From NCBI GenBank assembly GCA_002706335.1, contig PAKZ01000041.1, positions 124,001-188,000 of the forward strand: a DNA stretch of 64,000 nt, given 5' to 3'. This document shows, piece after piece, positions 36,713 to 44,517 of this stretch. Every line of letters starts with the position of its first letter. Position 1 is the stretch's first letter. Position numbers and translations under genes: made by a program. A model generated the notes under the pieces. That model did no database searches, was not told where the DNA came from, and saw nothing but the letters and a program-made list of their open reading frames with translations. The DNA comes from Ahrensia sp. (GTDB lineage: Bacteria; Pseudomonadota; Alphaproteobacteria; Rhizobiales; Rhizobiaceae).

Positions 36713-37315
36713 ATGCTCACGCCTGCAGAGAAGTCGTTCTTAAGGTCCCAAGGCCTAGCTGAAGCGGATGTCTACGACGCCAGAAACCAATCAACCAGTT
36801 ACTGGAAAAGGCGAGTTCGCGAAGCTGGCAAAACCGTAGTCCTGGGTTCGCCATGCTCGAAGGAAGGCCACAGACTTAGATCACGATCGGGTCACTGTGT
36901 TCAATGTGATACGAAGAAGCTCGCTTATCAAAAGCGTTATCACTCCGATGGCTATGTCTATATTGCCGGATCGCTGAGTGCGAAGGTTCTTAAGATCGGA
37001 ACGGCGATCAACGTTGATCAGCGAGAAAGAAATCTCTGCGGGCATAACTACGCAAACATTAGTGATTGGAAGATAATTTTTCATGTGGCTGTAGCCGACG
37101 CGGGAGAAGTGGAGCAGCGCGCTCTTCGAAGCTTGGAATTCTTTCGACAAGGGCGCACGTACGAGAAAGACGGACGGGTTCAAGTTGCTGGAGAAGTGAT
37201 TGATGCCCGACTCGCAAGAGTGGCAAGTGCCGTTGTGGATGCGATAGGTGATGCGCCGACGAAGAATGCATGGCGATCGGTCAACTGGAAGAAATATGAC
37301 TTCCCAAAAAAGTGA
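36713..37315 (+). CDS. Zinc-finger protein with GIY-YIG-like (T5orf172-type) domain
   Basis: Protein of 200 residues. A cysteine-histidine cluster C48, H53, C62, C65 forms a likely zinc finger. It is followed by GYVYI (80-84), KIG (94-96), arginines at 104 and 106 and a glutamate at 134, matching the pattern of the T5orf172/MUG113 branch of the GIY-YIG nuclease fold. The catalytic tyrosine, arginine and glutamate positions appear kept, so nuclease activity is plausible but not proven. It lies 88 bases downstream of res as the last gene of the island, which suggests an accessory to restriction or an independent defence nuclease. Confidence 0.65.
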   Translation: MLTPAEKSFLRSQGLAEADVYDARNQSTSYWKRRVREAGKTVVLGSPCSKEGHRLRSRSGHCVQCDTKKLAYQKRYHSDGYVYIAGSLSAKVLKIGTAINVDQRERNLCGHNYANISDWKIIFHVAVADAGEVEQRALRSLEFFRQGRTYEKDGRVQVAGEVIDARLARVASAVVDAIGDAPTKNAWRSVNWKKYDFPKK

Positions 37316-37354
37316 ACTCGGCCCTTGCCCAAATCAGGACGTCAATCGACGCGT

Positions 37355-37375
37355 GTTGGTATCTTTGCTGGTATT
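37355..37375. repeat. Right pair of integrase arm-type repeats
   Basis: GTTGGTATC (37355-37363) and GCTGGTATT (37367-37375) are direct copies of the left-end element with the same 12-base spacing as 28021/28033. They lie about 60 bases inside attR, the expected place for the second arm of an integrase complex. Confidence 0.7.
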
Positions 37376-37434
37376 CTAGCATAGAAGAATATTTTTATAT
37401 AATTTTATCAACAACTTATCTAACTAGTGTGACG

Positions 37435-37456
37435 CCTCTTCTGGCACCATTTCTTC
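37435..37456 (+). repeat. attR: right attachment site, degraded tRNA-Leu 3' end
   Basis: Copy of the attL sequence that lacks one G of the GGG in the acceptor stem and one T of the following T-run. Both copies are followed within a few bases by ATTGTCCG. The AT-rich stretch 37381-37430 lies just inside. The site is 20 bases from the stop codon of the convergent DHOD-like gene, which marks the chromosomal side. Confidence 0.82.
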
Positions 37457-37476
37457 CAAGAATTGTCCGTATCCGG

Positions 37477-38472
37477 CTATAAGCCGTCGAAGTCCTGTAG
37501 GACCTTGATGTAGTTCGCTCGTTCGTAAGCTTCCGGATTGTCCACATTGGCGTGGCTCATCCTGCCGCGGATGTCGGCGGGGGAATTCAGGCCGCGTGAG
37601 GACAGCCAGTCGGTAAGACCGTCGACGAGAACGCGCATGTGGTCGATTCCGTGGCGCAGCAGTGACGACGTTGTCATGACGACGTCGGCGCCGGCGAGCA
37701 GGTACTTGACGACGTCCTCGGGGGTCTCCACGCCGGTCGTCGCGGCCAGCGAAGCTGGGGTGCGTCCGGCGAGCACGCCGATCCACAAAAGCGGCAGCCG
37801 CATTTCATAGGCGTTCGATAGCTGGATGTCCGGCCTGACCGTCAGCGTGGCAGGATCAATGTCGGGCTCGTAGAAGCGGTTGAACATCGCCAGGCCTTTT
37901 GCGCCCGCCTCCGTCAGTTCGCCGGCCATATGGCCCGGCGAGGAGAAATAGGGGCCGATCTTGACCGAGACCGGGATCTTCACGGTGGAACTGACGGCGC
38001 GCACAACGTCGACATAGCGGGCTTCCACGTCCAGGCCGCTCTCGGTTGCGTCAGACGGGATGAAGAAGATGTTCAGTTCGATCGCGGCTGCGCCGGCCTG
38101 CTCGATGTCCCGCGCATAATCCACCCAGCCATTGGCGGTGGTGCCGTTCAAGCTGGCGATGACCGGAATGGCGAGCGAAGCCGCCGCGTTCTCGATGAGA
38201 GCCAGATGCTGGCCCGTATCGTAGGCATAGGCGGTCTGTGCCGGGAAATAGCTCAACGCCTCGCTGAAACTGTCCGCGCCATGGTCGATCAACGCATCGA
38301 AAATCTCCTGCTCGCGCTCGATCTGCTCCTCGAAAATCGATGGCAGCACCACCGCACCTGCGCCGCAATCCTGCAGGTGCAGAAGATTGTCGAGATGGCG
38401 GTTGAGCGGGCCGGCGCTCGCCACCACCGGGTTTTTCAACGAAAGGCCGAGATAGCTGGTGGTCAGATCCAT
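37477..38472 (-). CDS. Dihydroorotate dehydrogenase-like flavoprotein
   Basis: FMN-binding TIM-barrel protein of 331 residues in the DHOD-like group that often adjoins pyruvate:ferredoxin oxidoreductase genes. The barrel core is clear (LKNPVVASAGPLNRHLD, IPVIASLNGTTANGW, IPVSVKIGPYFSS, LPLLWIGVLAG, GADVVMTTSSLL). Where true DHODs have an asparagine-x-serine-x-proline-asparagine type signature with catalytic Cys or Ser, this protein reads ELNIFFIPSD (132-141), so dihydroorotate oxidation is unlikely. The ATG at 38472 has GGAGG upstream; the frame extending to 38814 lies inside nifJ. It is the last gene of the GltD-PFOR operon, 10 bases after nifJ. Confidence 0.88.
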   Translation of the reverse strand: MDLTTSYLGLSLKNPVVASAGPLNRHLDNLLHLQDCGAGAVVLPSIFEEQIEREQEIFDALIDHGADSFSEALSYFPAQTAYAYDTGQHLALIENAAASLAIPVIASLNGTTANGWVDYARDIEQAGAAAIELNIFFIPSDATESGLDVEARYVDVVRAVSSTVKIPVSVKIGPYFSSPGHMAGELTEAGAKGLAMFNRFYEPDIDPATLTVRPDIQLSNAYEMRLPLLWIGVLAGRTPASLAATTGVETPEDVVKYLLAGADVVMTTSSLLRHGIDHMRVLVDGLTDWLSSRGLNSPADIRGRMSHANVDNPEAYERANYIKVLQDFDGL

Positions 38473-38482
38473 GTCGGCCTCC

Positions 38483-41400
38483 CTAGAGCTTGCGCGCCGC
38501 GCCCATGACTTCCGAGGGGTTCGGGCCGGCATCCATGCGCGCGAATTCCTCATAGCTGTGATACTTGTCGCGGATCGCCTGTTGTGCCTCGCCGAGCAGC
38601 GCGGCCGCCTTGTCGGGCCGACTTGCGGCGAGCGCGCTGTAACGCAGCTCGTTGTAGGCGTAGTCCTTGAAGGGCAGGGTCGGGCGGGGCGAATCGAGCC
38701 GGAACGGCGCCTCGCCGACGCCTCGCAAAGCCGGATCGTAGCGTAGCAGGGGCCAGTAGCCGCTCGCCACCGCCTTGTCCTGTTGCGAAAGCCCTTTCCG
38801 CAAATCGTAGCCATGGGCGATACAGTGGCTGTAAGCCAGGATCAACGACGTGCCTTCCCAGGCTTCCGCCTCGCGGAAGGCCTGAAGTGTCTGCTGCGGA
38901 TTGGCGCCCATCGCTACCTGCGCCACATAGACATTGCCATACGCGATCGCCTGCAGGGCGAGATCCTTGCGCGCGGTGCGCTTGCCAGCCGCGGCGAATT
39001 TGGCGATCGCGCCGAGCGGCGTCGCCTTGGATGCCTGGCCGCCGGTGTTTGAGTAGACCTCGGTATCCATCACCAGAATATTGACGTTGCGGCCGCTGGC
39101 GAGCACGTGGTCGAGGCCGCCATAGCCGATGTCATAGGCCCAGCCGTCGCCGCCGACGATCCAGACCGAGCGCCGGACGAGATGGTCCACGACCGAAAGC
39201 AGGTATTCGGCGGTCGCATTGCCCTTGAGAGCCAGCAGTTTCGTCTTCAATTCGGCGACGCGTTCGCGCTGCCGGCGGATTTCCGATTCGCTGATCTGCG
39301 GAGCGTCGAGAATGGCGGTCACAAGATCCGGGCCGACGGCGTCGGCCATCTGGCACAGCAGGTCGCGCGCGATCTCCAGATGCTTGTCGGCCGCAAGCCG
39401 GAAGCCGAGGCCGAATTCGGCATTGTCCTCGAACAGCGAATTCGACCAGGCCGGACCCCGCCCCTCGGCGTTTTTGGTCCAGGGCGTCACCGGCAGGTTA
39501 CCGCCATAAATCGACGAGCAGCCGGTGGCGTTGGCGACCATCAGCCTGTCTCCGAACAGTTGGGACAGGAGCTTCACATAGGGAGTCTCGCCGCAACCAG
39601 CGCAGGCGCCCGAGAATTCGAAGAGCGGTTCGAGGAATTGCACGCCGCGGACATTGGCGAAATCGACGCGGGCGCGGTCGTTGACCGGCAGGCCCTCGAA
39701 GAAGGCGATGTTTTCCCGCTCCGCAGCGACCAGCCCTGCCTTCTCCTCAAGATTGATGGCCTTGATGCCGGGTTCGACGGCGCTTTGTGCCGGACAGGCC
39801 TCTACGCACAGACCACAGCCGGTGCAGTCTTCGACATAGAATTGCAGCGAGAACTGCACGTCCGGATAGCCGCGGGCATTGACCGGCGCGGACTTGAAAC
39901 TCGCCGGCGCGCCGTCGAGTTGTGCCTCGTCGTAATATTTCGCGCGGATCACGCTGTGCGGGCAGACGAAACTGCACTGGCCGCACTGGATGCACAGATC
40001 CTGCCGCCAGACCGGAACCTCCTCGGCGACGTTGCGCTTCTCCCATGCTGCCGTGCCCGAGGGAAACGTGCCGTCGACGGGCATGGCGCTGACCGCGATC
40101 TCGTCGCCCAGACCTTCCATCATCCGCGCGGTCACCCGGCGGACAAAGTCCGGCGCCGTGTCGGGGACGATCGGCGGGCGCTCGAATCGGCTGGACGGTT
40201 CTGCCGGAACCTTGACCTCGTGGAGGCGCGCCAGCGCCCCATCGACCGCGGCCCAGTTCTGCTCGACGATCCGCTTGCCCTTGCGTCCGTAACTCTTGGA
40301 GATAGCCTGCTTGATGGCGGCGATCGCCTCGTCATGCGGCAACACGCCGGAAAGCGCGAAGAAGCAGGTCTGCAGCACCGTGTTGGTGCGGTTCTTCAGG
40401 CCGACCTCGCGCGCCGCCGTCGAAGCGTCGATGACATGGAATTTCAGCTTCTTCGCGATGATCTGTTCCTGGACGCTGCGCGGAAGATGCTCCCAGACCT
40501 CGTCCAGACCGTAAGGACTGTTCAGGAGGAAGGTCGCGCCGGGCGCGGCAAGCCGCAGCACATCGATCTTTTCGAGGAAATGAAACTGGTGGCAGGCGAC
40601 GAAATTGGCCGAGCGGATCAGATAGGGCGAGCGGATCGGGTTGGGTCCGAAACGCAGATGCGAAACCGTCTGGGCGCCGGATTTGTGAGAATCGTAGACG
40701 AAATAGCCCTGCGCATAGCGCCCGGAATCTTCCGCGATGATCTTGACGCTGTTCTTGTTGGCGCCGACCGTGCCGTCGGCGCCGAGACCGTAGAAAACGG
40801 CGCGAACCGCATCGTCCGGCTCGGTCGCGTAGCTCGCGTCGACATCGAGGCTGGAAAAGGTCACATCATCCTTGATGCCGACGGTGAAACCGTTGCGCGG
40901 TTCCGGCTTCTTCAATTCGTCGAACACCGCCTTGGCCTGGGCCGGATCGAAATCCTTCGACGACAGACCGTAGCGTCCGCCGACGACTTTCGGCATGGTC
41001 TCCCGGCCGGCACGCATGATCGCTGAGACGACGTCGAGATAGAGCGGCTCTCCGGTCGCGCCGGGTTCCTTGGTCCGATCGAGAACGGCGATCGCCCGGC
41101 ATGTTTCTGGGAGCGCAGACAGAAGATGCTCGACCGAGAACGGCCTGAACAGCCTGACAATGATGACGCCGACCTTTTCGCTATGGGCGACGAGATGGCC
41201 GACCGTCTCGCGAACGACTTCCGCACCCGACCCCATGACGACGATGACGCGCTCGGCATCCGGCGCGCCGAAATAGTCGAACAATTTATAATGCCGGCCG
41301 GTCAGCGCGTCGAACTGTTCCATCGCATCGGCGACGATACCGGGCACGGCGAGATGAAAGGGGTTGGCCGCCTCGCGCCCTTGGAAGAAGACATCGGGGT

Positions 41401-42070
41401 TCTGGGCGGTGCCGCGCACGAAGGGGTTCTCGGGGTTCAGCGCCCTTGCCCGATGCGCCTTCACCGCCTCGTCGTCGATCATCGCGCGGATGGTCTCGTC
41501 GGGCACCAATGTCAGCGTGTTGACCTCGTGCGAAGTGCGGAAGCCGTCGAAGAAATGGACGAAAGGCACGCGCGACTTCAGCGTGGCGGCCTGCGCGACC
41601 AACGCCATGTCATGGGCCTCCTGCACCGAATTCGACGCCAGCATGGCAAAGCCGGTCGGCCTGATCGCCATCACGTCGGAATGGTCGCCGAAGATCGACA
41701 GCGCCTGCGTGGCGACCGAACGCGCCGCGACATGGAACACCGACGGCGTCAGTTCGCCGGCGATCTTGAACATGTTGGGCAGCATCAGGAGGAGGCCCTG
41801 CGAGGCCGTGAAGGTGGTGGTCAGCGCGCCGGCCTGCAGCGCGCCGTGAACGGCGCCCGCCGCGCCGCCCTCGCTCTGCATTTCTTGGATAACCGGCACA
41901 TTGCCCCAGATGTTGGTGAGGCCGTGCGATGTCCATTCGTCGGCCAGTTCCGCCATCGGCGAGGACGGGGTGATGGGATAGATGGAGCAGACTTCGTTCA
42001 CCCGGTAGGCGACATGGGCAACGGCCGAATTGCCGTCCATCGTCGCTTGCACCTCATTGACATCAGCCAT
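38483..42070 (-). CDS. nifJ: Pyruvate:ferredoxin (flavodoxin) oxidoreductase
   Basis: Single-chain PFOR of 1195 residues that converts pyruvate and CoA to acetyl-CoA, CO2 and reduced ferredoxin or flavodoxin, or runs in reverse. The order is complete: pyrimidine-binding domain with YPITPSSPMAE, CoA and gamma domains, two [4Fe-4S] motifs CIQCGQCSFVCP (from 693) and CTGCGLCVEACP (from 749), an acidic cysteine SGACAGCGETPYV for the proximal cluster, and the thiamin diphosphate domain GDGWAYDIGYGGLDH with DTEVYSNTGGQ. The ATG at 42070 follows GGAGG and overlaps the upstream gene by eight bases. PFOR is usually oxygen-sensitive, so expression under low oxygen is likely; RegBA is a candidate controller. 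Confidence 0.95.
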   Translation of the reverse strand: MADVNEVQATMDGNSAVAHVAYRVNEVCSIYPITPSSPMAELADEWTSHGLTNIWGNVPVIQEMQSEGGAAGAVHGALQAGALTTTFTASQGLLLMLPNMFKIAGELTPSVFHVAARSVATQALSIFGDHSDVMAIRPTGFAMLASNSVQEAHDMALVAQAATLKSRVPFVHFFDGFRTSHEVNTLTLVPDETIRAMIDDEAVKAHRARALNPENPFVRGTAQNPDVFFQGREAANPFHLAVPGIVADAMEQFDALTGRHYKLFDYFGAPDAERVIVVMGSGAEVVRETVGHLVAHSEKVGVIIVRLFRPFSVEHLLSALPETCRAIAVLDRTKEPGATGEPLYLDVVSAIMRAGRETMPKVVGGRYGLSSKDFDPAQAKAVFDELKKPEPRNGFTVGIKDDVTFSSLDVDASYATEPDDAVRAVFYGLGADGTVGANKNSVKIIAEDSGRYAQGYFVYDSHKSGAQTVSHLRFGPNPIRSPYLIRSANFVACHQFHFLEKIDVLRLAAPGATFLLNSPYGLDEVWEHLPRSVQEQIIAKKLKFHVIDASTAAREVGLKNRTNTVLQTCFFALSGVLPHDEAIAAIKQAISKSYGRKGKRIVEQNWAAVDGALARLHEVKVPAEPSSRFERPPIVPDTAPDFVRRVTARMMEGLGDEIAVSAMPVDGTFPSGTAAWEKRNVAEEVPVWRQDLCIQCGQCSFVCPHSVIRAKYYDEAQLDGAPASFKSAPVNARGYPDVQFSLQFYVEDCTGCGLCVEACPAQSAVEPGIKAINLEEKAGLVAAERENIAFFEGLPVNDRARVDFANVRGVQFLEPLFEFSGACAGCGETPYVKLLSQLFGDRLMVANATGCSSIYGGNLPVTPWTKNAEGRGPAWSNSLFEDNAEFGLGFRLAADKHLEIARDLLCQMADAVGPDLVTAILDAPQISESEIRRQRERVAELKTKLLALKGNATAEYLLSVVDHLVRRSVWIVGGDGWAYDIGYGGLDHVLASGRNVNILVMDTEVYSNTGGQASKATPLGAIAKFAAAGKRTARKDLALQAIAYGNVYVAQVAMGANPQQTLQAFREAEAWEGTSLILAYSHCIAHGYDLRKGLSQQDKAVASGYWPLLRYDPALRGVGEAPFRLDSPRPTLPFKDYAYNELRYSALAASRPDKAAALLGEAQQAIRDKYHSYEEFARMDAGPNPSEVMGAARKL

Positions 42071-43757
42071 TGGCGGCAACCTCCGGGATCATGTCGATGG
42101 CGTGGCAGGGGCACTGCTCGAAGCAGGTCGCGCAGCCGGTGCATTTGTCGTAGTCGAATTCGTAGCGCTTGCCGGGGCCGAGCTTGATGATCGCGTCCTC
42201 GGGACAGGCCGCGAAGCAATTGTCGCACTCGTAACAATCGCCGCAGGAGTAGCATCGCTGCGCCTCGAACCGGGCCTGTTTCTCCGTGAAGCCACCGACG
42301 ATCTCGTCGAACCCGGCCCGCCGGTCGCTTTCCAGCCGGCGCTGTTCTCCCGGCTCGGCGTCCGAATAGACGGGCAGATGCAACTTGTCGAAGGTGACGA
42401 GATCGGCGGCCGGCGGATCGACATAGCCGGCCCCATTAAGCCAAGCATCGATATGCCGGGCGGCGCGCTTGCCGTGGCCGACCGAGATCGTCACGGATTG
42501 CTGGCTCGGTACCATGTCGCCGCCGGCGAAAACGCCATCTGCACCGGTCATCATGTCCGGTCCGATCTCGACCGCGCCGTCCGGCGTGAAGCCGATGCCG
42601 GGCATGGTGGCGAGGAAGCCGCTGTCGCTTTGCTGGCCGATCGCCAACACGACCGCGTCGGCCGACAAAGTCTCCAGTTCGCCGGTTGGCCGGGGGCGGC
42701 CGTTTTCATCGAGTTCCATGCGTTCGATGGTCAGGTCGGAACCTGAAATCTCGCGGATGGTGGTCAGCCATTTGAACTTGACGCCTTCCTCCAGCGCCTC
42801 ATCGGCCTCGAAGGCATGCGCCGGCATGTGTTCGCGGTCGCGCCGGTAGACGATCAACGTTTCGGCTGCGCCCAGACGCTTCGCGGTGCGGGCGGCGTCC
42901 ATCGCCGTGTTGCCGCCGCCATAGACGACGACGCGGCGGCCGAGCAGAGGCGGCTGTCCGGCGCTGGTCTCGTGCAGGACATTGACCGCATCGAGGACGC
43001 GGGCCGCATCGCGGGCGGGGATGTCCACGCGCTTGCCGAGGCCGGCACCAATCGCAAGGAAGACCGCATCGAAGCCGCCGTCGCGCTTTTCGGCCATCAG
43101 GTCGGTCACCTTGTGGTTGGTGACGATCTTCACGCCCAGCGCCTCGATGCGCGCCACCTCCTGCGCCAGTTCTGCGCGCGGCATGCGATAGGCCGGGATG
43201 CCGAAATGCATCATGCCGCCAGCGACGGGGCCCGCCTCGCGGATCTCGACGGCGTGGCCGAGTCTTGCGAGATGATAGGCCGCCGAAAGGCCGGCCGGCC
43301 CGGCGCCGACGACGAGGATCTTTTTCCCGCTCGGCGGGCGAACTGCCTTGAACGCCCAGCCCTTTTCCGCAGCCATGTCACCGAGGAAACGCTCGACGGC
43401 ATGGATCGAGACGGGTGCGTCGACCTCGCCCCGATTGCAGCCGCTTTCGCAGGGATGGTAGCAGACACGGCCGTGAACGGCCGGCATGGGATTTTGCGCC
43501 GTCAGGATATCCCATGCCTCGCGATATCGGCCCGCCTGCGCCTCGGCGAGCCAGCCACGAATGTCTTCACCCGCCGGACAGGCATTGCTGCAGGGCGGCG
43601 TCAGCGTCACATAGTGCGGCTTCTCGCGCCGCACAGGGCCGGTGCCGTGCGACGTGGTCAAATCGACAGCGGGCGTGAATTCCGGTAGCTTGGTGTTCAA
43701 GTTTCCTCGCGCCCCTCTTCCGTCATATGAGGGCAAGTGTCGCTTGCGGCGCTCCAT
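42063..43757 (-). CDS. GltD-like NAD(P)-binding flavoprotein with C-terminal ferredoxin domain
   Basis: Protein of 564 residues built like the small subunit of glutamate synthase plus a ferredoxin tail. The N-terminal Fe-S region has CSNACPAGEDIRGW and CYHPCESGCNRGEVD. FAD-binding loop is VVGAGPAGLSAAYH, NAD(P) loop VVYGGGNTAMDAARTAKR. The C-terminus has two [4Fe-4S] motifs, CDNCFAACP and CTGCATCFEQCP. It should move electrons between NAD(P)H and ferredoxin and so couple PFOR to the pyridine pool. No large GltB subunit is near. The ATG start at 43757 is used; a TTG at 43700 has a better GAGGAA ribosome site and is a real alternative. Confidence 0.88.
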   Translation of the reverse strand: MERRKRHLPSYDGRGARGNLNTKLPEFTPAVDLTTSHGTGPVRREKPHYVTLTPPCSNACPAGEDIRGWLAEAQAGRYREAWDILTAQNPMPAVHGRVCYHPCESGCNRGEVDAPVSIHAVERFLGDMAAEKGWAFKAVRPPSGKKILVVGAGPAGLSAAYHLARLGHAVEIREAGPVAGGMMHFGIPAYRMPRAELAQEVARIEALGVKIVTNHKVTDLMAEKRDGGFDAVFLAIGAGLGKRVDIPARDAARVLDAVNVLHETSAGQPPLLGRRVVVYGGGNTAMDAARTAKRLGAAETLIVYRRDREHMPAHAFEADEALEEGVKFKWLTTIREISGSDLTIERMELDENGRPRPTGELETLSADAVVLAIGQQSDSGFLATMPGIGFTPDGAVEIGPDMMTGADGVFAGGDMVPSQQSVTISVGHGKRAARHIDAWLNGAGYVDPPAADLVTFDKLHLPVYSDAEPGEQRRLESDRRAGFDEIVGGFTEKQARFEAQRCYSCGDCYECDNCFAACPEDAIIKLGPGKRYEFDYDKCTGCATCFEQCPCHAIDMIPEVAANG

Positions 43758-43835
43758 TGCGCGTTGATCGGCGTCAAGGCTTACAAAAATTTACGGCTGA
43801 AGGCGGCGGAAGATCGTCCAAGCGAGGCAATCCCG

Positions 43836-44438
43836 TCAGGGCGTCGGGAGCGTCAGGTCCGGCGCCGCTTCGATCAGTTGCGTCGTCGTGCTCTCGAAAC
43901 CCTCGGACTTCAGGTGATAGACCGCTTTCGCAATAAAGCCGGTCTCGGGGTGCACCCAATATTTGTGATGGTTCTCCGACTTGAAGCCCTGCATCGAAAC
44001 GTAATCCGCTTCGACCGTGTCGAACATGACGCCGTCCAATTCCTCATTCCCGCACACCTCGTTCTTCGCGGTTTGCGCGTTCGCCTCCATCTGAGCCGTC
44101 GCAGCGTCCGGATCGCTGTCGAGTGCGCGCAGTTTCGTCCAACTCTCGCCATGATCGGCGGAGGTGTACATGACATCGGCGTGGGTCAGCACCCAGGGCT
44201 GGCCGGCAGGTTCGATCATCTCGGTCATCCAGTGACCGGGCGCTTGCTGATAGAACCAGTTCTGACTGGCCGGCGCGCCCTTGATCTCCTGCGTGACATG
44301 GATTTTCACCGCGCCGTCGCCACTGCCCCCAACCAGCAAACGGACGAAACGGTCCCGGCAGGTTTCGGCGGAAGCCGGATAAGCCGTCGCGGATGCCAGC
44401 AATGCGGCGGCGATTACGGGTTTGGCAATGCGGTTCAT
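43836..44438 (-). CDS. Secreted protein of unknown function
   Basis: Protein of 200 residues with a clear Sec signal peptide (MNRIAKPVIAAALLASATAY, cleavage likely after ASA near residue 24). Two cysteines (in AETCRDRF and NEVCGNEE) could form a periplasmic disulfide. The mature part is mixed beta-type with QNWFYQQAPGHW, TSADHGESWTKL and HHKYWVHPETGFIAKAVYHL, which recalls lipid- or sugar-binding folds but matches no family I can name. AGGGA lies eight bases before the ATG. It sits between the uronate operon and the PFOR operon on the same strand, with about 80 bases on either side, so it may be transcribed alone. Confidence 0.75.
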   Translation of the reverse strand: MNRIAKPVIAAALLASATAYPASAETCRDRFVRLLVGGSGDGAVKIHVTQEIKGAPASQNWFYQQAPGHWMTEMIEPAGQPWVLTHADVMYTSADHGESWTKLRALDSDPDAATAQMEANAQTAKNEVCGNEELDGVMFDTVEADYVSMQGFKSENHHKYWVHPETGFIAKAVYHLKSEGFESTTTQLIEAAPDLTLPTP

Positions 44439-44517
44439 GAGTTCATCCCTGCGTTAAAGTCGCAGTTTCAATCCTGCCAGACCACCGGGATTCCCACAAT
44501 TCTCCGTCAAATAACCG

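Larger units (their letters stand above)
27898..37456. mobile_element. Genomic island in tRNA-Leu(CAG) carrying Type III restriction-modification
   Basis: About 9.5 kb bounded by tRNA-Leu/attL and the imperfect copy attR. In order it holds a P4-type integrase, an unknown coiled-coil protein, an AlpA-like regulator, a zinc-ribbon HTH protein, a second tyrosine recombinase, mod and res, and a GIY-YIG-like protein, all on the plus strand. Flanking chromosomal genes run into each boundary without gaps. Integrase arm repeats are found at both ends. No conjugation or phage structural genes are present, so if it moves it needs a helper. Confidence 0.9.

Noticed and set aside
27898-37456. Prophage or integrative conjugative element
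   Set aside because: No capsid, terminase, lysis, relaxase or secretion genes; the element is only a small island with recombinases and defence cargo.
39107-41026. 639-residue open frame antisense to nifJ
   Set aside because: Shadow of PFOR coding sequence; no motifs and no ribosome site.
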